Below, piece after piece: positions 1 through 6,540 of a DNA stretch of 18,974 nucleotides (within the stretch, counting starts at the first letter, position 1; the number at the start of each line of letters is the position of its first letter). Made by a program: the position numbers and the translations under genes. Under the pieces are notes generated by a model. It was not told the origin of the DNA and did no database searches. It saw nothing but the letters and a program-made list of their open reading frames with translations. Origin of the DNA: Candidatus Pacearchaeota archaeon. GTDB taxonomy: Archaea; Nanobdellota; Nanobdellia; Pacearchaeales; GW2011-AR1. Where the stretch lies: the NCBI GenBank assembly GCA_016186375.1, contig JACPLS010000041.1, positions 1 to 18,974 of the forward strand, given 5' to 3'.

Positions 1-177
1 AACTGTCAATTATGGCAAAAGAGGGATATTCAATTTTCATAAAAAAAGGCATTAAATGTGGCTTATAATCATTATTGTGCTAAAATTTGCTAATTTACCT
101 TAGATAGTATTTGTTGTATTTTTTATACAACAACTATTTAAAGAGTAAACTATTTTTTATTATGAAATGAAGGAAAA
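1..177. other. Upstream non-coding stretch, possibly the tail of a preceding gene
   Basis: No complete gene is visible here. Plus-strand frame 3 is open from the window edge to a TAA at 66-68. It could be the last 21 residues of a gene cut off by the edge, or chance, because the stretch is too short to judge. The rest is very AT-rich and holds the inverted repeat and TATA-like element of the next gene (see 111-133). A purine-rich GAAGGA just before the ATG at 178 may act as a weak ribosome binding site. Confidence 0.3.
111..133. promoter_or_regulatory. Perfect 9-bp inverted repeat, candidate operator of the TrmB-like gene
   Basis: TTGTTGTAT at 111-119 and ATACAACAA at 125-133 are exact reverse complements separated by five T. 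The repeat ends right before a TATA-like CTATTTAAA (134-142), about 40 bases upstream of the ATG at 178. A protein bound here would cover the BRE/TATA region. TrmB-family regulators commonly bind palindromes overlapping promoter elements, so autoregulation is a reasonable inference. The central GTATTTTTTATAC recurs at 5521-5533. Confidence 0.5.
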
Positions 178-912
178 ATGGAGAAAATAAAAAATTTCCT
201 TATATCTATTGGATTAAGCAGGAATGAGGCGGAAGTATATATTGACCTGTGTGTGAATGGATTATCTTCAGTTCTAAACATTTCTAAAAGAACCAAAATT
301 CATCGATCAAATATTTATGATACTATAAGATTACTAATGGGTAAGGGTCTGGTTTATGAGATTGAGTCTGAAAAGAGAGATTTTTGTGCTAGGCCATTAA
401 ATTCCCTTCTTGATTATTTAAAGCATAAAGAGATAGAATTAAATGAAATATTAAAAGAATATGAAAATAAAATAACCCCGAAAGTAGGCAAATATAAAAT
501 AAAGACAACCAAAGGCTTATTTTCTATAAAGGAAGCTTTATTTGGGCTATTATCAGACGGAGGAGAGACAATCCGAGTTTATGGAATTCCTAAAGATGCA
601 CCTGAATTTATAGGCCCGATACTAAAAGAATTCCATAAAGAAAGAATTAAAAAGAAAATTCTCATGCAACAGATATATAACTCTGGAGCAGAAGAGAGAG
701 CCAAATTCCTAAATAAATTAAAATTTACTGAAGCTAGAATATTACCAAGTAAATATGACTCTTTCGCTACAACCAATATTTGCAGTAATAAAATAGCTAT
801 TTTTTTATGGAAGGATGAATTAGGGGTAATTGAGATAGATGATGAAAATCTTGCGAAGCCGTATCAAAATTATTTCGACATAATGTGGAAAAAAGCAAAA
901 AAGATTGTTTAA
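178..912 (+). CDS. TrmB-family transcriptional regulator
   Basis: This is a 244-residue predicted DNA-binding regulator. Residues about 1-70 form the winged helix-turn-helix typical of the TrmB family: it opens with 'LISIGLSRNEAEVYIDL', followed by a recognition-helix region with 'TKIHRSNIYDTIRLL' and a wing around 'GLVYEIES'. A helical linker rich in Lys and Glu (about 75-105) joins it to a C-terminal domain (about 110-244) with the pattern of the TrmB effector-binding, phospholipase-D-like domain ('IRVYGIPKDAPEF', then 'KIAIFLWKDELGVIEIDDENLA'). TrmB proteins in other archaea control sugar uptake and central metabolism, but the ligand here cannot be read from sequence. The length is close to the short TrmB members. 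The palindrome at 111-133 could be its own operator. The next genes run the same way but have their own promoter signals. Confidence 0.88.
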   Translation: MEKIKNFLISIGLSRNEAEVYIDLCVNGLSSVLNISKRTKIHRSNIYDTIRLLMGKGLVYEIESEKRDFCARPLNSLLDYLKHKEIELNEILKEYENKITPKVGKYKIKTTKGLFSIKEALFGLLSDGGETIRVYGIPKDAPEFIGPILKEFHKERIKKKILMQQIYNSGAEERAKFLNKLKFTEARILPSKYDSFATTNICSNKIAIFLWKDELGVIEIDDENLAKPYQNYFDIMWKKAKKIV

Positions 913-933
913 TGTAGTAAAGAAAATACTACA
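913..933. promoter_or_regulatory. Perfect 7-bp inverted repeat between the regulator and the next gene
   Basis: TGTAGTA (913-919) and TACTACA (927-933) are exact reverse complements with a 7-base A-rich spacer. The repeat starts directly after the regulator's stop codon and ends five bases before a TATA-like TTTATAT. It could be an operator for the gene at 967 or a weak RNA hairpin at the end of the regulator mRNA. It lacks the T-run expected of a terminator, so the operator reading is preferred. Confidence 0.4.
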
Positions 934-937
934 CACC

Positions 938-966
938 TTTATATTAACTGCTTTTTTAGGTGATTT
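938..966 (+). promoter_or_regulatory. TATA-like box and strong ribosome binding site for the gene at 967
   Basis: CTTTATAT (about 937-944) resembles an archaeal TATA box. AGGTGAT at 958-964 matches the archaeal anti-Shine-Dalgarno complement (GGAGGTGATC) over seven bases and sits two bases before the ATG. This is one of the clearest ribosome binding sites in the window and fixes the start at 967. A TATA box this close would give almost no leader, so the gene may be read mostly from the regulator's mRNA. Confidence 0.45.
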
Positions 967-1380
967 ATGGATCTTATGTATGAAAGTTATATGGAAGGAA
1001 AATGGAACAGCAATGTTATTAATGTTTCCACGCTTATTAAATTTTTGAAACATACAAATCATCCTTTTTTTGTAAGAATATTTAATAAAGACATTAAAGA
1101 TTTTGTAAGGAGAAATTTCCTAATTGTGTTAGATACAGAAAAAAACAAATATGAATCGTGTATTTGTATGATGTGCTTGAAAGCTTATCTTGTTGGAATT
1201 TGCCGTACAGTAAATATACCTGATTGTAGTTTATCTTTTATTTTTAATGAATTTAACAGCCCTATAGGGCATAATGGATATTATCTGGACAAGGGAGAAT
1301 TAATAAAAGTTAATTCTGTATCTCAAAATCTGGATGAAAAAAGCAAAATAGAAGAAGCTATAGAATGTTTTAATTCATAG
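967..1380 (+). CDS. Small cysteine-containing protein of unknown function
   Basis: This 137-residue protein was not recognised as any known family. It is predicted soluble, with no signal peptide or membrane segment. It has six cysteines, five of them clustered at residues 65, 67, 70, 79 and 87 (a CxCxxC core, then two more), which could bind a metal or iron-sulfur cluster. This is inference from spacing only. The N-terminal half is mixed alpha/beta with many aromatic residues ('HPFFVRIFNKDIKDFVRRNF'), and the last 25 residues are acidic and helical. The start is well supported by the AGGTGAT site just upstream. It lies 54 bases after the TrmB-like regulator and 101 bases before the dehydrogenase on the same strand, so it may be controlled with them. 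It is probably a real gene rather than a chance frame because of the ribosome binding site. Confidence 0.65.
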   Translation: MDLMYESYMEGKWNSNVINVSTLIKFLKHTNHPFFVRIFNKDIKDFVRRNFLIVLDTEKNKYESCICMMCLKAYLVGICRTVNIPDCSLSFIFNEFNSPIGHNGYYLDKGELIKVNSVSQNLDEKSKIEEAIECFNS

Positions 1381-1438
1381 CAATTTGAATTTAAAGATGA
1401 AATAATAAATAATATATAATTTTCCAACAAAAGATAGA

Positions 1439-1446
1439 ATTTAAAT
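1439..1446 (+). promoter_or_regulatory. TATA-like element upstream of the dehydrogenase gene
   Basis: ATTTAAAT lies about 36-43 bases before the ATG at 1482, which would place the transcript start around 10-15 bases upstream of the codon. The surrounding sequence is nearly all A and T, so the assignment is weak. Confidence 0.3.
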
Positions 1447-1481
1447 AAACTATATTCTTAAAATGTATAAGAAGAAACATA

Positions 1482-2630
1482 ATGAAATATGATTTTATTG
1501 TTTTTGGAGGCACAGGAATACAAGGAAGAATATGTACTCGGGATTTATTGGAATCAGGATATTCTGTAATGCTCTGTGGGAGAGATCCATCTGGAATTAA
1601 AGACTTATTAAAAAATAAAAAAGCGACATTTTTGAAGATCGATTTACAAAAAGAAAAAGAAATTTTTTATGCCATAAGGAAATCGGGAGCGGATGTTGTT
1701 GTAAATTGTGCTGAACTTGTATTTAATATTCCTATTATGAAAGCATGCTTGGAAACAAAGAGAAGTCTTACTGACCTTGGAGGATTACAAAGAGTAACAA
1801 AGGAACAGTTCATTCTACATAATAAATTTCAAAATAGAGGAATTTTATGTATTACTGGATGTGGCTCTACACCTGGTATTTCAAATGTAATGACTGCCTA
1901 TGCTGTTGAAAAATTCGACTCGATTGAAACTATCACTTTAGGTTTTGCTTGGGATTCAAATATAAAGAAATTTATAATTCCATACTCAATGCAGAGTATT
2001 TTTAACGAATTTTCAGACGCGCCTATAACATTCCACAATGGAAAATTTGTGAAAGAAAACAGAATGACTTGTAGAGGGATAATGAATTTCAGAGAAGTTG
2101 GAAATCAGACTGTTTTTTGTATCGTACATAGCGAAGTTTATACTTTCTCAAGATATTTCAGAGAAAAGGGACTCAAGACAATACATTACATGGCTGGATT
2201 TCCAGATCACAGCATGAGTGTTATTCAATTGCTCATGGATTTGGGATTTAATTCTGAAAAAACTATTGAAGTTAATGGAATTCTGATCAAACCTCTTGAT
2301 TTCACTGTTAAAGTCTTAAAGAAATTGCCTATTCCCACTGAATATAGAGAAATTGAGAATTTGTGGGTTAATGTTGCTGGCTGCAAAAATGGGAAGAATA
2401 TAAGCATTGAGATGAACTGCATTATCAGGACATTAAAAGGATGGGAAACAGCAGGAAGCAATGTTGACACTGGCCGTAGCATTAGTATTATTTCGCAGAT
2501 GCTTCGCGATGGCTTAATTAAAGAAAAAGGCGTTTATGCGCCTGAAGGCTGTGTTCCTAAAAAAGAATTTTTTAAGGAACTTGCACAAAGAAAAATGTTT
2601 GTTTATGAAAATGGGATAAGGGTAAACTAA
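1482..2630 (+). CDS. Saccharopine dehydrogenase-like NAD(P)-dependent oxidoreductase
   Basis: This 382-residue cytoplasmic enzyme has an N-terminal Rossmann fold. The dinucleotide loop GGTGIQG is at residues 9-15, followed by an acidic-ended second strand ('KATFLKIDLQ') and 'GADVVVNCAEL', as in the saccharopine dehydrogenase/reductase family. Further family marks are the 'GCGSTPGISNV' loop near residue 126 and the C-terminal signature 'GVYAPEGCVPKKEFFKELAQR'. Known members reduce imine adducts of amino acids or polyamines (lysine synthesis or breakdown, carboxynorspermidine synthesis). No partner enzyme is visible nearby, so the substrate is open. The length fits the single-domain members (about 380-420). 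The last codons carry one copy of a 23-base direct repeat whose second copy lies at 4461-4483. The natural end of this gene may therefore have been altered by an insertion. Confidence 0.82.
   Translation: MKYDFIVFGGTGIQGRICTRDLLESGYSVMLCGRDPSGIKDLLKNKKATFLKIDLQKEKEIFYAIRKSGADVVVNCAELVFNIPIMKACLETKRSLTDLGGLQRVTKEQFILHNKFQNRGILCITGCGSTPGISNVMTAYAVEKFDSIETITLGFAWDSNIKKFIIPYSMQSIFNEFSDAPITFHNGKFVKENRMTCRGIMNFREVGNQTVFCIVHSEVYTFSRYFREKGLKTIHYMAGFPDHSMSVIQLLMDLGFNSEKTIEVNGILIKPLDFTVKVLKKLPIPTEYREIENLWVNVAGCKNGKNISIEMNCIIRTLKGWETAGSNVDTGRSISIISQMLRDGLIKEKGVYAPEGCVPKKEFFKELAQRKMFVYENGIRVN
2603..2625 (+). repeat. 23-bp direct repeat, left copy (in the 3' end of the dehydrogenase gene)
   Basis: The 23 bases beginning TTATGAAAAT and ending AAGGGTAA are identical to 4461-4483. 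Here they encode the last residues of the dehydrogenase (YENGIRV) and stop just short of its TAA. Flanking bases differ on both sides of both copies, so the identity is exactly 23 bases. The position at a gene's 3' end and the 1.86 kb spacing are what an attachment-site duplication, or a small insertion with duplicated target, would look like. Confidence 0.75.
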
Positions 2631-2643
2631 CATTCACTCCATA

Positions 2644-2892
2644 TTAAGTAGGGGTGATGTTCCCATCTAAGAGCCATTTCCAAACAGGTAGGAATTTGAT
2701 TTTCTTTTTATTCACTATTTCCTCTTTATCTTCATGCATGGTAATTATTAAAAGATTATCACAATTAAATGCATCACTTGCTTTAACTAATACTCTAAGC
2801 TCACCCTTATGCAAAAGTTTATATTTTTCCCAATTGTTATTATCTATGAATATACTCTTAACGGAGAAAGGGTGTTTTATTGTTCATGATAA
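2644..2892 (-). pseudogene. Decayed C-terminal fragment of an AAA/DUF4143-type ATPase
   Basis: The minus strand reads openly from 2883 to a TAA at 2644-2646. The last 50 or so residues match the tail of archaeal/bacterial DUF4143 ATPases: 'ELRVLVKASDAFNCDNLLIIT', then 'KKIKFLPVWKWLLDG'. The family typically ends with a strand giving 'liiT', then 'iPlWkwLL'. There is no usable start: the frame is closed by TGA at 2884-2886, and the reading before it (RVNLS) looks as if it once continued into TIKHPFS. Walker motifs and the rest of the ATPase are absent, so this is a fragment. It faces the intact ATPase at 3065 and lies inside the block bounded by the 23-base repeats. The plus-strand open frame over the same bases is an antisense shadow. 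Confidence 0.55.
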
Positions 2893-3004
2893 ATTCACCC
2901 TATCTTTACCTTTATTTCTTTTGGAAGATAGGAAAATCTATAGTTTATATAACATCAAGATAGAAGTGAAATAATTTGGAGATACAAAACAAAAAAAGAA
3001 TAGA

Positions 3005-3054
3005 AGGGTTTATTAACCCTGCTGATATTGTATAATTAATAATTTTAACAGGGT
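3005..3054. promoter_or_regulatory. Inverted-repeat cluster upstream of the ATPase gene
   Basis: AGGGTT (3005-3010) and AACCCT (3015-3020) form a perfect inverted repeat with a TATT spacer. A third related element, CAGGGT at 3049-3054, pairs with ACCCTG at 3016-3021. Between them is an AT-rich TATAATTAATAATTTT (about 3031-3046) that can serve as the TATA region for the ATG at 3065. The arrangement suggests an operator around the promoter, though a hairpin at the end of an older transcript is also possible. Confidence 0.35.
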
Positions 3055-3064
3055 CAAAATAACA

Positions 3065-4288
3065 ATGGGATACATACAGCGAGATTTGGAAGAGAATATT
3101 AGAAATTATATAGAGAAAAAAGAAATTATAGCGATAGTCGGAGCACGCCAATGTGGAAAGACAACACTTATGGAACATATATTCAAAGATTTGAAAAGAG
3201 CAGTTTTCATCAGTTTTGAAGATAGGAAAATACTTTCTTTTTTTGAAAATGATATCGATTCATTTGCAGAGCTTTATGTAAAGAATTACGATTATCTGTT
3301 TATTGATGAATTTCAATATGCTAAAAATGGTGGAAAGAATTTAAAATATATTTACGATACAATTAGAATTAAAATAATAATTTCTGGCTCATCTTCAAGT
3401 GAATTATCTATTCAAAGCATAAAATATTTGGTCGGGAGAATTTTTGTATTTACGTTATATCCCTTGTCTTTTTCAGAATATTTGCGCTATAAGCAAGAAA
3501 GAATGTATTTAATTTATTTAAAGAGAAACAACTTTTCGAAAGAGGTGCTTTTTTCTTTGCAAAAAATTTATGAAGAGTTTGTGATCTATGGAGGATATCC
3601 TAGAGTAGTTCTTTCTGAGAATTCAGAAGAAAAGAAAGTAGTTTTAAGGAATATTTACAATACTTATTTGCTTAAGGAGGTTAAGGAAATCATGGAAATT
3701 AGAGATGATTATAAGATAGCTAAACTCATTCATGGACTTGCTCTTCAAATTGGCAGCCTTATTAATTATCATGAACTTTCACAACTTACTGAATCAAACT
3801 ACAGAGAGCTTTTAATGTATATAAATATTCTTAAGAAAACTTTTGTGATCTCAGAAAGCAGACCATTTTATGAAAATAAAAGAAAAGAATTAACAAAAAA
3901 TCCTAAGATATATTTCATTGATAATGGCTTTAGAAATATTATTCTTAATAATTTTCAAAAAAAGAATGAGCGGGTTGATAAAGGGCAATTAAATGAAAAT
4001 TTCGTTTCGAACGAACTTTTGAAAAGAAATATTGAATTGCGCTACTGGAGAACAAAATCAAAAGCAGAAGTTGATTTTATTATAGAAAAGAATAGTTCAA
4101 TTATCCCTGTTGAAGTTAAGTCTGACTTGCGAGATATTAAAATTACAAGGTCTCTTTTTAGCTTTATGAGAAAGTATAAAGCTAAAAATTCTTTTGTTTT
4201 GTCAGAAAGCTTGCAGCAAGATGTAAAAAGAGAACAATTCAAGATTTATTTTAGGCCTCTTTTTAGCATCGGAACGATTGCACTATAA
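3065..4288 (+). CDS. AAA-family ATPase with C-terminal DUF4143 (nuclease-like) domain
   Basis: This 407-residue protein is a member of the large prokaryotic ATP-binding family with DUF4143. The Walker A loop GARQCGKTT is at residues 26-34, Walker B 'YLFIDEFQ' at 77-84 (D81, E82), a sensor-type 'IISGSSSSE' at about 106-113, and the family's 'LVGRIFVFTLYPLSFSEYL' at about 122-140. The C-terminal half carries 'NPKIYFIDNGFRN' and ends with 'AEVDFII' and 'PVEVKS', which place D337, E350 and K352 as a PD-(D/E)xK-like set. The family is widespread in archaea and often sits in variable regions, but its cellular role is poorly known. DNA handling or a toxin-antitoxin/defence role is inferred from the nuclease-like motif. 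Its neighbours are a fragment of a related ATPase and an MNT/HEPN pair, and 23-base direct repeats bracket the gene. The start is the first ATG after the inverted-repeat promoter. Confidence 0.88.
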   Translation: MGYIQRDLEENIRNYIEKKEIIAIVGARQCGKTTLMEHIFKDLKRAVFISFEDRKILSFFENDIDSFAELYVKNYDYLFIDEFQYAKNGGKNLKYIYDTIRIKIIISGSSSSELSIQSIKYLVGRIFVFTLYPLSFSEYLRYKQERMYLIYLKRNNFSKEVLFSLQKIYEEFVIYGGYPRVVLSENSEEKKVVLRNIYNTYLLKEVKEIMEIRDDYKIAKLIHGLALQIGSLINYHELSQLTESNYRELLMYINILKKTFVISESRPFYENKRKELTKNPKIYFIDNGFRNIILNNFQKKNERVDKGQLNENFVSNELLKRNIELRYWRTKSKAEVDFIIEKNSSIIPVEVKSDLRDIKITRSLFSFMRKYKAKNSFVLSESLQQDVKREQFKIYFRPLFSIGTIAL

Positions 4289-4345
4289 CGGTCATTGATT
4301 GGTGTAAAGAGTCGTGAAAAGAATTAGATAGATATAACAACTAAA

Positions 4346-4376
4346 AACTTTCCTTTAGAAAAGTTATTTTTTCTAT
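4346..4376. terminator. Hairpin with T-run between convergent genes
   Basis: AACTTT (4346-4351) pairs with AAAGTT (4360-4365), and the longer arms AACTTTCC/GAAAAGTT pair except for one position. A T-rich run follows at 4366-4374. It lies 58 bases after the ATPase stop, in the 195-base gap before the convergent nucleotidyltransferase gene. It resembles the hairpins at 17131-17187 in arm sequence. Termination is inferred. Confidence 0.4.
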
Positions 4377-4460
4377 CTTCTCAGTTATTAGCTTTTACTG
4401 CAAAGATTTGATGCTGCAACGCATTTGGAACCAGATGAAAAGACATTTGAAAAGTGGTAA

Positions 4461-4483
4461 TTATGAAAATGGGATAAGGGTAA
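4461..4483 (+). repeat. 23-bp direct repeat, right copy
   Basis: This copy is identical to 2603-2625 in the dehydrogenase 3' end. It abuts exactly the reverse-strand stop codon (4484-4486) of the nucleotidyltransferase gene. Sequence to its left (4392-4460) reads as a short frame ending in a stop and is not similar to the dehydrogenase, so only the 23 bases are shared. The two copies bracket the ATPase block. Confidence 0.75.
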
Positions 4484-5098
4484 TTAAAATGCGTCTGTCC
4501 AGAGCTCAAAAAAACTATAGTCTAGTTTATCTTTATTAAGAATTTTTTCAATTTCCTTAGTTTTTTCCAATGGGAGAAGAAAAGTTGTCGTGGAAATCTT
4601 CTCTCCACCAAAAATTTTTACTATTCCTTCTGTCTTATATTCCTTTTCTTCCCTGCCGAAAAGATATCTCATTATCTTATTTCTTTTTGTGATGTTTTTT
4701 ATAGGTCTTAAGATAAAGAGAGTAAAACCATGTGTTTTTTCAGGAAGATTCTTGAATTTTCCGTAAAGAACTATGCCATCACTAATTATGCTCCTCTTAA
4801 GTTTCCATTTATTCAGATCACCCACTTCCACACTAATGTTGTTTTTAATTCCTTTTAATGTCCATGTTTCGTAAATCAAAGACTTATAGAATTTTTCTAA
4901 TTCTTCTTTTATTATTCCTTTTACTTCTTTTTCATTTCTTTTAACATTGAAAAAAATATCTATATCGCTTTTTTCTGTGGCTTCGCCTCTAGCCACTGAA
5001 CCAAAAAGAATTATGTCTTCAATGTCTATCTTTTGTAGAACAAATGAGACAAACGCGCTAGCATATGCCACTAATTGTTTAGATTTCGTGATCTTCAT
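4484..5098 (-). CDS. MNT-type nucleotidyltransferase, candidate antitoxin of a HEPN/MNT pair
   Basis: This 204-residue protein has the minimal nucleotidyltransferase signature 'LFGSVARGEATEKSDIDIF' (G33, S34, D45, D47). E91 in 'ISVEVGDL' is a possible third metal ligand. In characterised HEPN/MNT toxin-antitoxin systems the MNT protein transfers AMP groups to the HEPN RNase and silences it. It is about twice the length of a bare MNT domain. Residues 110-204 form an extra domain, with 'KITKRNKIMRYLFGREEKEYKTEG' and 'TTTFLLPLEKTKEIEKIL', that could contact a nucleic acid or the partner (inference). The gene begins inside the end of the upstream HEPN-like gene (20-base overlap), implying coupled translation. 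A nucleotidyltransferase with another substrate is possible. Confidence 0.82.
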   Translation of the reverse strand: MKITKSKQLVAYASAFVSFVLQKIDIEDIILFGSVARGEATEKSDIDIFFNVKRNEKEVKGIIKEELEKFYKSLIYETWTLKGIKNNISVEVGDLNKWKLKRSIISDGIVLYGKFKNLPEKTHGFTLFILRPIKNITKRNKIMRYLFGREEKEYKTEGIVKIFGGEKISTTTFLLPLEKTKEIEKILNKDKLDYSFFELWTDAF

Positions 5099-5507
5099 GC
5101 TGCAAAAGCCCTCCTATCATTTCCTTAAATTTTTGAAATGTATCGATAACTATTTTAATTTGTTCTTTTGTTGCTTTTCCATACATTAGTGAATTTCTCT
5201 CTTCTTCTAATGTGTAAAGTAGTTCATATAATTCCTGCTTTTTTTCAAAATTTACTGAAAGCTTTCGTTCAATTAATAACTCTTTTTTCTGCCCTGGCTT
5301 CGGTCGTTTAAACCACTCATGTTTGATAACTTTACCTATGGGTATCTTTTTTGTAATATGTAAATACAATTCTAAATATTGTAGTGCGCAAGCTGAGCAA
5401 TGAAAACCGATAGTTACTGGTTTTTTCTCTATGCCTTGATTTATAGAATCTTCTATTCCTCCAAGATGTTCTTTAATTTTCTTTATGTGTTCTTCAATTG
5501 AAGTCAT
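5079..5507 (-). CDS. HEPN-like protein partner of the MNT nucleotidyltransferase
   Basis: This 142-residue, all-helical protein is encoded just upstream of, and overlapping, an MNT nucleotidyltransferase. That gene order and the 'EERNSLMYGK' motif (R104 to Y109) in the last helical hairpin point to the HEPN superfamily, whose RNase members carry R-x4-6-H. Here the histidine position is a tyrosine, so RNase activity is uncertain and it may be the non-catalytic HEPN form seen in substrate-binding partners of nucleotidyltransferases. Residues 34-50 ('GFHCSACALQYLELYLH') form a helix with two cysteines, and 60-80 is a basic loop ('KHEWFKRPKPGQKK'). Translation starts at the only early ATG, 12 bases after the last of three TATA-containing palindromes, suggesting tight autoregulation of the pair. 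Confidence 0.68.
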   Translation of the reverse strand: MTSIEEHIKKIKEHLGGIEDSINQGIEKKPVTIGFHCSACALQYLELYLHITKKIPIGKVIKHEWFKRPKPGQKKELLIERKLSVNFEKKQELYELLYTLEEERNSLMYGKATKEQIKIVIDTFQKFKEMIGGLLQHEDHEI

Positions 5508-5519
5508 TTTCTTATCTTT

Positions 5520-5587
5520 GGTATTTTTTATACCTAATATAGGTATATTTTATACCTTATAAATCTTTTGTGGGTATATTTTATACC
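5520..5587. promoter_or_regulatory. Three copies of a 15-bp palindrome forming the promoter/operator of the HEPN/MNT pair
   Basis: GGTATATTTTATACC occurs exactly at 5542-5556 and 5573-5587, and the variant GGTATTTTTTATACC at 5520-5534. Each is a near-perfect or perfect palindrome with GGTAT/ATACC arms. Read on the minus strand, each contains TATAAAA, so the operator and the TATA box are the same bases. The copies start 22 and 31 bases apart, and the last lies 13 bases before the HEPN start codon. The two perfect copies share four further bases (TTAT) on their right. Binding of the toxin-antitoxin complex, or of a separate repressor, would block TBP directly. Confidence 0.6.
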
Positions 5588-5696
5588 TTATTTTGTTAAT
5601 TATATTGTGATGATTTACTTTGCTTTTTTCATGCAAATCTTTGATGATGTGTTACATTTAAATCCGGATGGAAAGATTAAAACATTATAAAAAAGA

Positions 5697-5703
5697 TTAT
5701 ATA
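5697..5703 (+). promoter_or_regulatory. TATA box for the surface-protein operon
   Basis: TTATATA lies about 25 bases before the ATG at 5725, the usual spacing for a leaderless archaeal transcript. This is why the start is placed at 5725 and not at the upstream ATG at 5668, which would lie before the TATA box. Confidence 0.45.
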
Positions 5704-5724
5704 GATAGATTTATATTGATTAGT

Positions 5725-6540
5725 ATGAAAAAGAGGGTAAATTTATATTTATATGTTGTTATGGTTTTTGCAATATTTATAATCTTGTTTATTTTTTATT
5801 TAAACCTTGGAGATTTATTTAAGAGTTTTTTTGATAAAGGAGATATTTCAGGAAAAGCAATAATCACAAAAACTAAGGATAAAGCGAGTTCTTACCTTGC
5901 ATCAAAGTGTGTGGATACTGATAATGGAAGGAATATTTATGAAAAAGGAATTGTTAGTTTTCAAGGAAAAAACTATACAGATAGTTGTTATACACAAAAC
6001 TCAATAGCTGAATATTATTGTATCGATAATAACAAAACGATTGAATTTATCTCTTGTCCACAAGGATATAGTTGCTTAAATGGGATTTGTATAACTATTA
6101 AAACAGAAAAAGATAAACTTCCTACACTTGATCCTCCAAATGCTTTTGGAGCATTTCCCATAACTGCCAATGATATATTTTTAATTTGGGAAAATGATGC
6201 TAAAACAAATGTTAAAATTATGCGTTCTGCTTCTATTAATGGGCCATTTGAATTAATTGCGGATATTTCAGAAGAAAAAAAATCTTATCTTGATTCTTCT
6301 CTTTCACCAGATACAATTTACTATTATACCATTAAATCTTATTCAGGAAATAGCGAATTTTCTGAATCTCAAATTGTTAAAGTAAAAACTCTTCCAGAAA
6401 CCAATAAAGCACAAGAGAATCAGATAAAAGAATCTGCAACTCTCATGCTTCCACAATTTATAGAAGGAAAACAAGTTATTGAAAAGAAAAGAAATAAGCC
6501 TTCTTCTTATGTAAAATTAATATGGGGTAATAAAAAATGA
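5725..6540 (+). CDS. Membrane-anchored protein with cysteine-rich and fibronectin type III modules
   Basis: This 271-residue exported protein starts at the ATG at 5725. An alternative start at 5668 adds 19 residues but precedes the TATA box. A basic N-terminus is followed by a single membrane helix (about residues 4-27), with the bulk predicted outside the cell. After the helix comes 'ISGKAI', a motif I associate with secreted proteins of Woesearchaeota-like genomes. Residues about 60-125 are a cysteine module (CVDTDNGRN...YTDSCYT...EYYCID...SCPQGYSCLNGIC) that is likely disulfide-linked. Residues about 135-225 fit a fibronectin type III fold ('DIFLIWENDAKTNVKIMRS', then 'LSPDTIYYYTIKSYSG'). 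The gene ends in an ATGA overlap with the giant gene, so the two are made together and may act together at the surface. No catalytic motif is visible. Confidence 0.75.
   Translation: MKKRVNLYLYVVMVFAIFIILFIFYLNLGDLFKSFFDKGDISGKAIITKTKDKASSYLASKCVDTDNGRNIYEKGIVSFQGKNYTDSCYTQNSIAEYYCIDNNKTIEFISCPQGYSCLNGICITIKTEKDKLPTLDPPNAFGAFPITANDIFLIWENDAKTNVKIMRSASINGPFELIADISEEKKSYLDSSLSPDTIYYYTIKSYSGNSEFSESQIVKVKTLPETNKAQENQIKESATLMLPQFIEGKQVIEKKRNKPSSYVKLIWGNKK

Noticed and set aside
2654..2974. Plus-strand open frame of 106 residues
   Set aside because: It is antisense to a recognisable minus-strand ATPase tail, has an odd hydrophobic/serine composition, and has no ribosome binding site or promoter.
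4392..4460. Short plus-strand frame ending 'DEKTFEKW' before the right 23-bp repeat
   Set aside because: It resembles a protein C-terminus but has no start, is only 22 codons long and matches nothing I recognise. At most it is debris of an older gene.
5520..5587. CRISPR-like reading of the three repeats
   Set aside because: Units are 15 bases, palindromic, irregularly spaced (7 and 16 bases between copies), and sit on a promoter, so they are operators and not a CRISPR array.
5668..5724. Upstream ATG of the anchored Cys-rich/FN3 protein
   Set aside because: It would place the TATA box inside the coding region and add a charged stretch before the signal anchor. The ATG at 5725 fits better.
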